A stretch of DNA of 5,419 nt from Pseudomonas sp. (lineage in GTDB: Bacteria; Pseudomonadota; Gammaproteobacteria; Pseudomonadales; Pseudomonadaceae): positions 1 through 5,419 of the forward strand of contig DQAA01000194.1 of assembly GCA_003523465.1 (NCBI GenBank), written 5' to 3'. The notes beneath the pieces were generated by a model that did not search any database, was not told the DNA's origin, and saw only the letters and a program-made list of their open reading frames with translations. Positions 1-5,419 of this stretch are shown here, piece after piece. Every line of letters starts with the position of its first letter. Within the stretch, counting starts at the first letter, position 1. Both the position numbers and the translations under genes were made by a program.

Positions 1-769
1 CCTGGGTGATGGCCAGGCGCAACGGGTCTTCCAGTTCGAGTTGCAGCAGGTTGTCGTAATCGCCCCTTACCAGCACCAGGTCAGAGCCGCCGTAGACCGA
101 TTCACCCTGATGATCGCGGGTCAGGTGCTGGATGCCGTAGTAGCTGCAGATGATTCCCCCAACCAGGGCCTGGCCGACGCTGAAGGTTTCAACGTTGTCG
201 AGGTTTTCTTCGAGTACCAGGCCCCAGAGCGCCAATTCGTCAGGGTCCAGATGCTGCAGTTCTGTTTCGAGGGCCGCCATGCTCTTCACCACTTTCTGTC
301 CGCGCCCGGCGGTGGCGCGCACCGGTTTCAGGCGCAGGGGGCCATCGCGCAAGAGCAGCGCAGCCGCGGTGTGGGCATCCTCGATGCTGAATACGGTGTA
401 GCCCTTGAGCAGGGCATCGCTGGCACGACGGGCGAAGTCGTCCGTCCAGCCTTTGGGAAAAATCGCGCCGGCGGGCAACGGGTGCGAGATGGCCTTGGTT
501 GCCATGTAGGGATGGGGGACAAGGCCGCCGAAGAAGTCGTCAATCGACGTGATGCCGAGTTGTCGGGAGTATCCGGGGTCTATCAGCGTGGTGGTCGGCA
601 GGTAATAGAGTGGGTCGTGCTCGCTTACGGCTTGTTCCACCACATCGGTGAGCAGAAGTGCGGCGAGGTGTTCAGCCAGTTTGCGATGCACGGCGCGTTC
701 GTGATCGGGTGTGCTTTCCCGGTTATCGAGCAGTAGCACACCGTGCTTGCGGTCGGTCCGGCGGGGCAT
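1..769 (-). CDS. DUF3182 family protein, possibly ATP-grasp-like (partial, C-terminus beyond window edge)
   Basis: The reading frame runs open on the minus strand to the left edge, giving 256 visible residues and no stop, so the C-terminal part is missing. The pattern agrees with my recollection of the proteobacterial DUF3182 family: an LYYLPTTTLI segment (about residues 54-63), FFGGLVPHPYMATKAISHPL (79-98), RLKPVRATAGRGQKVV (146-161), LVLEENL (184-190) and VYGGSDLVLVRG (225-236). The lysine followed by a glycine-rich loop and the later LEEN resemble nucleotide-binding parts of ATP-grasp ligases, but this is inference and no substrate can be named. There is no signal peptide, so it is probably cytosolic. 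I chose the ATG at 767-769 because GGAG lies 9 nt upstream. An in-frame ATG at 782-784 would add five residues but has a C-rich stretch where its Shine-Dalgarno should be. It is divergent from the cysteine desulfurase. The family call is fairly sure; the function is unknown. Confidence 0.75.
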   Translation of the reverse strand, partial: MPRRTDRKHGVLLLDNRESTPDHERAVHRKLAEHLAALLLTDVVEQAVSEHDPLYYLPTTTLIDPGYSRQLGITSIDDFFGGLVPHPYMATKAISHPLPAGAIFPKGWTDDFARRASDALLKGYTVFSIEDAHTAAALLLRDGPLRLKPVRATAGRGQKVVKSMAALETELQHLDPDELALWGLVLEENLDNVETFSVGQALVGGIICSYYGIQHLTRDHQGESVYGGSDLVLVRGDYDNLLQLELEDPLRLAITQ

Positions 770-973
770 GGTTCGGCGCTCCATCAGGAGGGGATAACTC
801 TTCTGAAGCGCTGGAGTCCGGGTAAGTTCAGCGCCGGATCACATATAGATCTATAAGTTATACAAATATGAAAATTGATAATTATTGGTTCTATGTCGTT
901 TGAGGCACTATCTCCTTCAGGATCGGAGGGCGCGACGCTTTCCGGGGCGACAACTGCCAGAGAGCCTTGAACC
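770..973. promoter_or_regulatory. Divergent intergenic region with AT-rich core, probable promoters for both flanking genes
   Basis: This stretch separates the minus-strand DUF3182 gene from the plus-strand cysteine desulfurase gene. Bases about 840-900 are strongly AT-rich against GC-rich flanks, as expected for promoter DNA. Candidate -10 hexamers are GATAAT at 877-882 (plus strand, 5 of 6 consensus matches) and TATAAC read on the minus strand at 862-857 (5 of 6). Neither has a good -35 hexamer at 16-18 bp, so exact promoters cannot be assigned; activator dependence or another sigma factor is possible. The perfect palindrome TATAGATCTATA at 844-855 lies in the core. An ATAATTAT palindrome lies at 878-885. 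A Fur box was considered but the match is poor. No gene with a usable ribosome binding site is seen here. Confidence 0.5.
844..855. repeat. Perfect 12-bp palindrome TATAGATCTATA
   Basis: The twelve bases are identical to their own reverse complement and sit in the AT-rich core between two divergent genes. The next outer pair (A843/A856) does not match. The position suits a dimeric regulator operator, but the word is AT-rich and short enough to arise by chance, so a role is inference. Confidence 0.4.
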
Positions 974-2134
974 ATGGAAAATCTGCCGCTGTATTTCGAC
1001 TATGCCGCCACGACACCCGTCGACGAGCGAGTCATCGAGGTGATGGTCAAGTGTCTGGGCGCGTCGGGCAATTTCGGCAATCCTGCGTCCAGTTCCCACC
1101 GTTATGGCCAGCAGGCGCGTCAAGCTGTGGAACTGGCTCGTTCGCAGGTCGCGGGATTGGTCGGGGCGCGTCCTGAGCAACTGGTGTGGACATCCGGAGC
1201 GACCGAATCGAACAATCTCGCGATCAAGGGGGTGGCGCAGGGACGCCGCGGCGGGCATGTAATCACCAGCCGCATCGAGCACAAGGCTGTGCTGGATAGC
1301 GCACGTCAGTTGCAGGAGGCCGGGTTCGACGTCACTTACCTCGCGCCGGATGCCCAGGGGCTCATCACGGTACAAGCGGTGGCCGCAGCGCTGCGGCCGG
1401 ACACTTTCCTGGTTTCGCTGATGCTGGTGAACAACGAGCTGGGCACGGTCAATGATGTCCAGCGCATTGGCGAGGTCGTCCGTGGGCATGGTGCATTGCT
1501 GCATGTCGATGCGGCCCAGGCGGCGGGCAAGGTGGTGATCGACCTGGAGCGCTGGGCGGTGGACCTGGTGTCGTTTTCCGCGCACAAGGTCTACGGGCCC
1601 AAGGGTATCGGCGCGTTGTATGTTGGCGAGCGTGCGCGCCCGCTGCTGCAGGCGCAGATCCACGGCGGTGGTCACGAAGGTGGTCTGCGCTCGGGGACGC
1701 TCGCGACCCATCAGATCGCCGCGATGGGGGCTGCTTTTGCGTTGGCCGGTGAGGTGCAGCAGCAAGAGCTGGACCGCATCCGATATCTGCGTGTGTATTT
1801 TCTGAAGAATTTGCAGGGTATTTCCGGGCTTCTGATCAATGGCAGCCCTGAGCAGTCCATTCCCCACACCCTCAGCCTGACCTTCAGCGGCGACTCCCTG
1901 GATCTCTCGGCGCTCGGCGAGACACTGGCATTTTCTTCCACGTCAGCCTGTAATTCCGGGAGTGCGGCACCGTCGCATGTGTTGCTGGCACTTGGGCATG
2001 ACGCCTATCTGGCGGGGCAGACGATTCGCCTGAGCCTGGGGCGTTTCACCAGTGTGTCGGACGTTGAACAGGCGGTGGCTGCCATCCATGCAGCAGTGCA
2101 TCCTGCACCGTTCTGGGGTGTTGCCCGAGGCTAA
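974..2134 (+). CDS. Cysteine desulfurase, NifS/IscS-type (class V aminotransferase fold)
   Basis: A PLP enzyme of 386 residues expected to convert L-cysteine to L-alanine and carry the sulfur as a persulfide in the cytosol. Seen in the sequence: YFDYAATTP (7-15), SGATESNN (74-81, PLP phosphate site), His103 in IEHKAV, Asn153 in VNNELGT, Asp179 and Gln182 in HVDAAQ, the Schiff-base Lys205 in SAHKVYGPKG, GGLRSGT (236-242) and catalytic Cys326 in the SACNSGS loop. Compared with E. coli IscS (404 aa), which I recall ending in a tail that contacts IscU, only 28 residues follow SLGRF, and the arginine of the HERG motif is glycine here. No iscR, iscU, iscA, sufE or nif gene is adjacent, so the sulfur acceptor is unknown. 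The ATG follows an in-frame TGA at 968-970 and has a weak AGAGAG 9 nt upstream. The M24 peptidase gene lies 58 bp downstream. The family assignment is secure; the specific pathway and a gene symbol are not. Confidence 0.93.
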   Translation: MENLPLYFDYAATTPVDERVIEVMVKCLGASGNFGNPASSSHRYGQQARQAVELARSQVAGLVGARPEQLVWTSGATESNNLAIKGVAQGRRGGHVITSRIEHKAVLDSARQLQEAGFDVTYLAPDAQGLITVQAVAAALRPDTFLVSLMLVNNELGTVNDVQRIGEVVRGHGALLHVDAAQAAGKVVIDLERWAVDLVSFSAHKVYGPKGIGALYVGERARPLLQAQIHGGGHEGGLRSGTLATHQIAAMGAAFALAGEVQQQELDRIRYLRVYFLKNLQGISGLLINGSPEQSIPHTLSLTFSGDSLDLSALGETLAFSSTSACNSGSAAPSHVLLALGHDAYLAGQTIRLSLGRFTSVSDVEQAVAAIHAAVHPAPFWGVARG

Positions 2135-2136
2135 GG

Positions 2137-2192
2137 GCTGCTCCATTATCTGCGGCCTGGAATACAAGGCCGTGGTGATGAAAGGAGCAAGC
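2137..2192 (+). promoter_or_regulatory. Intergenic RNA fold that pairs the Shine-Dalgarno of the downstream peptidase gene
   Basis: The gap between the two plus-strand genes can form nested stems. The outer stem pairs TGCTCC (2139-2144) with GGAGCA (2184-2189), extended by GC (2137-2138) with GC (2191-2192) past a bulged A. The inner stem pairs CGGCCT (2153-2158) with AGGCCG (2167-2172) around an 8-base loop. GGAG at 2184-2187 is the core of the peptidase ribosome binding site, 5 nt before its ATG. No T-run follows the inner hairpin, so it is not a typical terminator. A ribosome finishing at the TAA at 2132-2134 would cover the left arm and free the site, suggesting translational coupling. 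This is inferred from base complementarity only. Confidence 0.4.
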
Positions 2193-4004
2193 ATGAACAG
2201 TCAACCGACAACGCAGGATGCGATCAGGACACGCGTGGCGCACATGCGTCAGGTGATGCGCAACGAAGGGGTCGATGCACTGCTGGTGCCTTCCGCGGAC
2301 CCCCATCTTTCCGAGTATCTGCCGGGGTACTGGCAAGGGCGCAAGTGGCTTTCCGGTTTTCAGGGGTCGGTCGGTACCCTGGTGTTGACCGGGGATTTCG
2401 CCGGCCTGTGGGCCGACAGTCGTTATTGGGAGCAGGCCACGCAGGAGCTCGCCGGCACCGGTATCGAGCTGGTCAAGCAGCAACCGGGTCGGCCAGGTCC
2501 GCTGGATTGGCTGGCGGAGAATACTCCCGCAAACGGCGTGGTCGCGGTCGATGGCGAGGTAATGGCACTGGCCTCCGCTCGGCAGTTGGCTGAGCGTCTG
2601 CAGGCGCGTCAGGTTAGCTTGCTGCTGGACAAGGATCTGCTTGCACAGATCTGGCCTGATCGTCCGGCGCTGCCGACCAATCCGGTGTATGCCCATTTGC
2701 CGCCGCATGCCACCCTAGGCCGTCGCGAGAAGCTGACAGCGTTGCGTCAGGCCATGGCCGAGCGTGGTGCCGATTGGCATTTCCTTGCCACCCTTGACGA
2801 TATCGCCTGGCTGTTCAATCTCCGTGGCAGTGACGTGTCCTACAACCCGGTATTCGTTTCTTTCGCGCTGATCAGCCAGGACGAAGCGATCCTGTTCGTC
2901 GCTGAAAGCAAAGTGGATGGGCCACTGCGCCAGATGCTGGCCGGGGAGGGCATCGAGTTGCGCGATTATCGTGAGGTGGCCGCCGGTCTTGCCGGGATCC
3001 CCTCGGGTAGCCGCCTGTTGGTGGATCCGGCCAAGGTCACCAGTGGCCTGCTGGCCAGTCTTGCGCAAGATGTCCGCCTGGTGGAGGGGATCAACCCGAC
3101 AACGCTGGCCAAGTCTCGCAAGAGTGGGGCAGACCTGGCGCATATCCGCAGGACCATGGAGCAGGACGGCGCTGCATTATGTGAGTTCTTTGCCTGGTTC
3201 GAGTCGACCCAGGGGCGCGAGGTAGTCACAGAGGTGGACGTCGACGTGCAACTGACCGCAGCTCGGGCACGGCGTCCGGATTTCGTTTGCCTGAGCTTCG
3301 CGACCATTGCTGCCTTCAATGCCAATGGTGCGATGCCGCACTATCACGCCACGCCGGAGTCTTTCGCGCGTATCGAAGGCGATGGCCTGCTGCTGATCGA
3401 CTCGGGTGGTCAGTATCTGGGCGGAACCACCGATATCACTCGCATGGTGCCGATCGGTACGCCGAGCGACGAGCAGAAGCAGGACTGCACGCGGGTACTC
3501 AAGGGCATGATCGCGCTGTCGCGTGCGAAGTTTCCCCGGGGGATTTCCTCACCGCTGCTCGATGCCATCGCCCGCGCTCCGCTGTGGGCGGAGCATGTGG
3601 ATTACGGACATGGCACCGGTCATGGTGTCGGGTATTTCATGAACGTTCACGAAGGGCCGCAGACGATTGCCTACCAGGCTGCGGTCACGCCGCATACGTC
3701 GATGCAGGTCGGCATGATCACTTCGATCGAGCCGGGTACCTATCGACCAGGGCAATGGGGAGTGCGAATCGAGAACCTGGTGTTCAACCGCGATTCGGGC
3801 AAGAGCGCGTTTGGCGATTTTCTGGAGTTCGAGACGCTGACGTTGTGTCCGATCGATACCCGTTGCCTGTCGCTTGATTTGCTTGGCGGCGAGGATGCGG
3901 CATGGCTCGATGCCTATCACAGCGAGGTGCGTCGGCGTCTGGAGCCGCTTCTGGAGGGTGCGGCGCTGGAGTGGCTGCGGGAAAGGACCCGGGCAGTCGC
4001 CTAG
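2193..4004 (+). CDS. X-Pro aminopeptidase (aminopeptidase P, peptidase family M24B), three-domain type
   Basis: A 603-residue cytosolic metallopeptidase expected to remove the N-terminal residue when proline is second. The N-terminal creatinase-like domain shows VPSADPHLSEYLP followed by WLSGFQGSVGT (about residues 32-62), then a second pseudo-creatinase domain (about 160-310), the pita-bread catalytic domain (about 320-540) and a short C-terminal M24_C region. All five ligands of the dinuclear metal site are present: Asp403 and Asp414 (DSGG, TTDITR), His477 (GHGTGHGVG), Glu513 (SIEPG) and Glu527 (RIENL). The proton-shuttle histidines His383 and His486 are there too. Their spacing matches human XPNPEP1 closely (offsets of 12, then 10 residues), and length is close to that enzyme's 623. 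There is no signal peptide. The ATG at 2193 has AGGAG 5 nt upstream; the frame is open back to an ATG at 2052, but that start overlaps the desulfurase and has no family-like sequence. It is probably co-transcribed with the desulfurase and ends at a strong terminator. Confidence 0.95.
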   Translation: MNSQPTTQDAIRTRVAHMRQVMRNEGVDALLVPSADPHLSEYLPGYWQGRKWLSGFQGSVGTLVLTGDFAGLWADSRYWEQATQELAGTGIELVKQQPGRPGPLDWLAENTPANGVVAVDGEVMALASARQLAERLQARQVSLLLDKDLLAQIWPDRPALPTNPVYAHLPPHATLGRREKLTALRQAMAERGADWHFLATLDDIAWLFNLRGSDVSYNPVFVSFALISQDEAILFVAESKVDGPLRQMLAGEGIELRDYREVAAGLAGIPSGSRLLVDPAKVTSGLLASLAQDVRLVEGINPTTLAKSRKSGADLAHIRRTMEQDGAALCEFFAWFESTQGREVVTEVDVDVQLTAARARRPDFVCLSFATIAAFNANGAMPHYHATPESFARIEGDGLLLIDSGGQYLGGTTDITRMVPIGTPSDEQKQDCTRVLKGMIALSRAKFPRGISSPLLDAIARAPLWAEHVDYGHGTGHGVGYFMNVHEGPQTIAYQAAVTPHTSMQVGMITSIEPGTYRPGQWGVRIENLVFNRDSGKSAFGDFLEFETLTLCPIDTRCLSLDLLGGEDAAWLDAYHSEVRRRLEPLLEGAALEWLRERTRAVA

Positions 4005-4019
4005 CGTAGGGGGAAACGA

Positions 4020-4052
4020 GAAGGGCAACCCGCAGGTTGCCCTTTCTTATTT
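4020..4052. terminator. Rho-independent terminator, probably bidirectional between convergent genes
   Basis: AAGGGCAACC (4021-4030) and GGTTGCCCTT (4035-4044) form a perfect 10-bp stem with a CGCA tetraloop, extended by a G-T wobble (4020/4045), followed by a T-rich tract to 4052. It lies 16 bp after the peptidase stop. On the other strand the same stem follows the lipoprotein stop, with a weaker T-containing tail, so it probably serves both. The plus-strand T-tract overlaps the lipoprotein stop codon (4047-4049). Confidence 0.9.
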
Positions 4053-4328
4053 GCAGATGACGATCATGCTGCGACTGGTATACCCGGCTGGGTTGATGCC
4101 AAAAGGATAGTCGCCTGGCTCTTCATCGTTGTCACCGGACTTGGCGATGACGCGGTAACCCTTGGTTCCGCAGGAGGATTCCGCTTTGCTGTAGCACCTG
4201 TTCCAGGAGGACGACAGGCCGGAGCAGTTGATGTGCAGCCCCTTCTTGCCACGCTTGACTTCGTCCTTGGCTGTGGCGGCACAACCGGCCACTGCCAGGA
4301 TAGCTAGGATGAGCAAAATTCGTTTCAT
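4047..4328 (-). CDS. Small cysteine-rich lipoprotein of unknown function
   Basis: A 93-residue protein. Residues 1-15 are a lipoprotein signal peptide (MKR, then a hydrophobic ILLILAILAVAG stretch) with lipobox VAGC and lipidated Cys16. Residues 17-19 are Ala-Ala-Thr with no Asp at +2, which suits Lol sorting to the outer membrane. A basic linker (about 21-30) leads to a small domain with four more cysteines (35, 45, 53, 92). Its pattern INCSGLSSSW, RCY, SCGTKGY and a terminal SMIVICK recalls many small proteobacterial lipoproteins annotated only as hypothetical. The cysteines could form two periplasmic disulfides. The start at 4328 is set by AAGGA 5 nt upstream and by the signal peptide; an upstream in-frame ATG at 4379 would put 17 charged residues before the signal. 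It lies 174 bp downstream of rhtA on the same strand, probably with its own promoter, and converges on the peptidase gene. No function is recognised. Confidence 0.85.
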   Translation of the reverse strand: MKRILLILAILAVAGCAATAKDEVKRGKKGLHINCSGLSSSWNRCYSKAESSCGTKGYRVIAKSGDNDEEPGDYPFGINPAGYTSRSMIVICK

Positions 4329-4502
4329 TCCTGTCCTTAACGCTGCGCGGATCTGCGCCCGTGTTCGTTCGAGTCGCATCTTCCTGATACTTGTTCGTCC
4401 TTGAGTCGAGTCGAAAATTCAAAATAAAACACGGCACACAGTTAAACAGGGTAGCCCCCCAGGCACAATCACTACGACAATTTAAATGAAAATATTTCTC
4501 AA
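4329..4502. promoter_or_regulatory. Intergenic region upstream of the lipoprotein gene, AT-rich with imperfect direct repeats
   Basis: The 174 bp between rhtA's stop and the lipoprotein start must hold the lipoprotein's leader and probably its promoter, read on the minus strand. AAGGA at 4338-4334 (minus) is its ribosome binding site. Bases about 4414-4440 and 4478-4500 are AT-rich. I see TATTTT-like -10 words on the minus strand near 4420-4430 but no convincing -35 partner. The TGTTCGT/GAGTCG repeats at 4362-4413 lie between the AT-rich part and the start. No clear rho-independent terminator for rhtA is seen; a short GGG/CCC stem near 4450-4460 is too weak to call. No gene was found here. 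Confidence 0.5.
4362..4413. repeat. Imperfect direct repeats TGTTCGT...GAGTCG in the lipoprotein upstream region
   Basis: TGTTCGT occurs at 4362-4368 and 4392-4398. GAGTCG occurs at 4371-4376 and twice, sharing one base, at 4403-4408 and 4408-4413. The two composite units are 30-32 bp apart, about three helical turns. They lie 34-85 bp upstream of the lipoprotein ATG. They may be regulator sites or a chance duplication. Confidence 0.45.
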
Positions 4503-5390
4503 TCAGTCGACTGCTACGGGGGGAGGCGTGTCTTTGCGCATGGACAGCGTGGCGCCCACAGAGGCCGTTATGATCGCGCCGATCGCCAGCCATTGCGCGA
4601 GGCTCAGGACCTCGTTGAGGAATAGAAGGCCGGAGAGGGCGCCAAAAGCGGGCTCGATGCTCATCAAGGTGCCGAACGTGCGGGCGGGCAAGCGGGTCAG
4701 GGCGACCATCTCCAGGCTGTATGGGAGGGCGGTGGATAGAATTGCCACTCCCAGGGCAACCGGAATCAGTGCCGGGTTGAGCAGTGCGCTGCCGGCTTGG
4801 GCAATACCGATGGGGGCGACGAACAGCGCAGCGATGACCACGCCGAGTGCAGCAGTCTGGATGCCGTTTTCCGCTCCGGCCTTCTGTCCGTAAAGAATGT
4901 ACAGTGCCCAGCAAACTCCAGCGCTCAGTGCATAAGCAGCTCCACGTGGGTCGATACCGAGACTGGTTTGACCGATCGGGATCAGTAGCAGCAAACCGAT
5001 GATGGCCAGGCCGATCCAGAGGAAGTCAACCAATCGTCGCGAGGCGTACAGCGCTACTGCTAGCGGGCCTGTGAATTCCAGAGCTACGGCGATGCCCAAG
5101 GGCACTGTCTGCAGGGACATATAGAAGAGGAAGTTCATGCCGCCCAGTGCTGCGCCGTAGATGATCACTGTCTTCAATGTGCGAGCGCTCAGCTTCGCTC
5201 GCCAAGGGCGCAGCAACAGCAGCATGATCACGCTGGCGAAGAGCAGGCGCAGGGTCGTGGTGCCCTCCGGGCCGATCAGGGGAAACATGCTTTTGGCCAG
5301 CGAGGCTCCGGATTGGATAGAGGCCATTGCAATAAGCAGTACGCCGACAGGGAAAAGCGTTGCGGCGAGGCTGCGGGTCTGGGTGTTCAT
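4503..5390 (-). CDS. rhtA: Threonine/homoserine exporter RhtA (EamA/DMT superfamily)
   Basis: A 295-residue inner-membrane protein with about ten hydrophobic segments arranged as two EamA repeats (about residues 13-140 and 150-285), expected to export threonine, homoserine and related amino acids using the proton gradient. I recognise E. coli RhtA (also 295 aa) along its whole length: AMASIQSGASLAKS (21-34), GGMNFLFYMSLQTVPLGIAV (83-102), ALEFTGPLAVAL (103-114), AGVCWALYIL (157-166) and the run ALPYSLEMVALTRLP (221-235) followed by RTFGTLMSIEPA (237-248) have close counterparts there. The start at 5390 matches the E. coli N-terminus to within one residue. Its Shine-Dalgarno is poor: AAGGA ends 13 nt upstream, and an out-of-frame ATG at 5401-5403 lies right beside it. 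The tail after the last TM segment is short and proline-rich. The identification as RhtA is strong; the physiological substrate in this organism is inferred. Confidence 0.92.
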   Translation of the reverse strand: MNTQTRSLAATLFPVGVLLIAMASIQSGASLAKSMFPLIGPEGTTTLRLLFASVIMLLLLRPWRAKLSARTLKTVIIYGAALGGMNFLFYMSLQTVPLGIAVALEFTGPLAVALYASRRLVDFLWIGLAIIGLLLLIPIGQTSLGIDPRGAAYALSAGVCWALYILYGQKAGAENGIQTAALGVVIAALFVAPIGIAQAGSALLNPALIPVALGVAILSTALPYSLEMVALTRLPARTFGTLMSIEPAFGALSGLLFLNEVLSLAQWLAIGAIITASVGATLSMRKDTPPPVAVD

Positions 5391-5419
5391 TGCGGTGGGG
5401 CATTCCTTATATAGAGAGG
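5391..5419 (-). promoter_or_regulatory. Start of the rhtA upstream region with TATATA box and distant Shine-Dalgarno
   Basis: Read on the minus strand, TATATA (5413-5408) could be a -10 element, which would give a leader of only about a dozen bases. Alternatively the AAGGA at 5408-5404 is a ribosome binding site with an unusually long 13-nt spacer. Both cannot hold for one transcript. The -35 position lies beyond the window. Confidence 0.3.

Noticed and set aside
41..736. Long plus-strand open frame (231 codons) over the left part of the window
   Set aside because: It is the antisense shadow of the DUF3182 gene. Its translation has no recognisable family, while the minus-strand frame shows ordered conserved motifs.
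868..890. Possible Fur box in GAAAATTGATAATTATTGG
   Set aside because: Only scattered matches to the GATAATGATAATCATTATC consensus, and neither neighbouring gene is a known iron-regulated type.
868..903. Eleven-residue open frame (MKIDNYWFYVV) in the divergent intergenic region, considered as a leader peptide
   Set aside because: There is no Shine-Dalgarno upstream, the codons simply reflect AT-rich promoter DNA, and no attenuator hairpin pair follows.
917..1867. Long minus-strand open frame (316 codons) over the desulfurase gene
   Set aside because: It lies antisense to a clear cysteine desulfurase with all catalytic residues. The Arg/His/Gln-rich composition is typical of a shadow in GC-rich DNA.
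2052..2192. N-terminal extension of the peptidase frame to an upstream ATG at 2052
   Set aside because: It overlaps the end of the desulfurase gene and has no family-like sequence. The ATG at 2193 has a good AGGAG at 5 nt and gives the expected family N-terminus.
4329..4379. Upstream in-frame ATG at 4379 for the lipoprotein
   Set aside because: It would place 17 mostly charged residues before a clear lipoprotein signal peptide. The ATG at 4328 has AAGGA at 5 nt.
4504..4513. Perfect 10-bp palindrome CAGTCGACTG at the rhtA stop, considered as a terminator
   Set aside because: It has no loop and no T-run in the right place, and most of it is rhtA coding sequence. Probably chance.
4132..4914. 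Minus-strand 260-codon open frame across the lipoprotein, the intergenic region and rhtA
   Set aside because: It overlaps two well-supported genes in another frame and has no domain-like sequence.
5026..5403. Minus-strand open frame of 125 codons starting at the ATG at 5403
   Set aside because: It overlaps rhtA in another frame, its AAGGA abuts the ATG with no usable spacer, and its product is Pro/Arg/His-rich like a shadow frame.

Overview
The window reads as ordinary chromosomal DNA from a Pseudomonas-like gammaproteobacterium. The coding parts are GC-rich, the gene products resemble known proteobacterial families closely, and there are no transposases, integrases, tRNAs, CRISPR repeats or phage genes. 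I could not run database searches, so genus-level placement is inference.

Layout, left to right. (1) Bases 1-769, minus strand: the N-terminal two thirds or so of a DUF3182-family protein (possible ATP-grasp-like enzyme), cut by the window edge. (2) Bases 770-973: a divergent intergenic region with an AT-rich core (about 840-900) containing a perfect 12-bp palindrome; it probably holds promoters for both neighbours. (3) Bases 974-2134, plus strand: a class V aminotransferase-fold cysteine desulfurase of the NifS/IscS type with all key PLP and catalytic residues, but with a shortened C-terminus compared with IscS. (4) Bases 2193-4004, plus strand: a 603-residue, three-domain X-Pro aminopeptidase (aminopeptidase P, peptidase family M24B) with all five metal ligands. 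Genes 3 and 4 are 58 bp apart and probably form an operon; the gap can fold so that the second gene's ribosome binding site is paired. (5) Bases 4020-4052: a strong hairpin plus T-rich terminator shared by convergent transcription. (6) Bases 4047-4328, minus strand: a small cysteine-rich lipoprotein of unknown function. (7) Bases 4329-4502: an intergenic region with imperfect direct repeats. (8) Bases 4503-5390, minus strand: a ten-TM EamA-family exporter that matches RhtA, the threonine/homoserine exporter. (9) Bases 5391-5419: the start of its upstream region.

Functionally, the window offers a sulfur-mobilising PLP enzyme probably co-transcribed with a proline-specific peptidase, then a separate minus-strand block with a surface lipoprotein and an amino-acid exporter. 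A loose amino-acid/peptide theme can be drawn, but nothing in the sequence shows that the two blocks act together. I did not find a convincing novel defence, mobile or RNA-based system. The items most worth checking are the shortened cysteine desulfurase and its peptidase partner, the SD-sequestering fold between them, and the uncharacterised lipoprotein with its repeat-containing upstream region.
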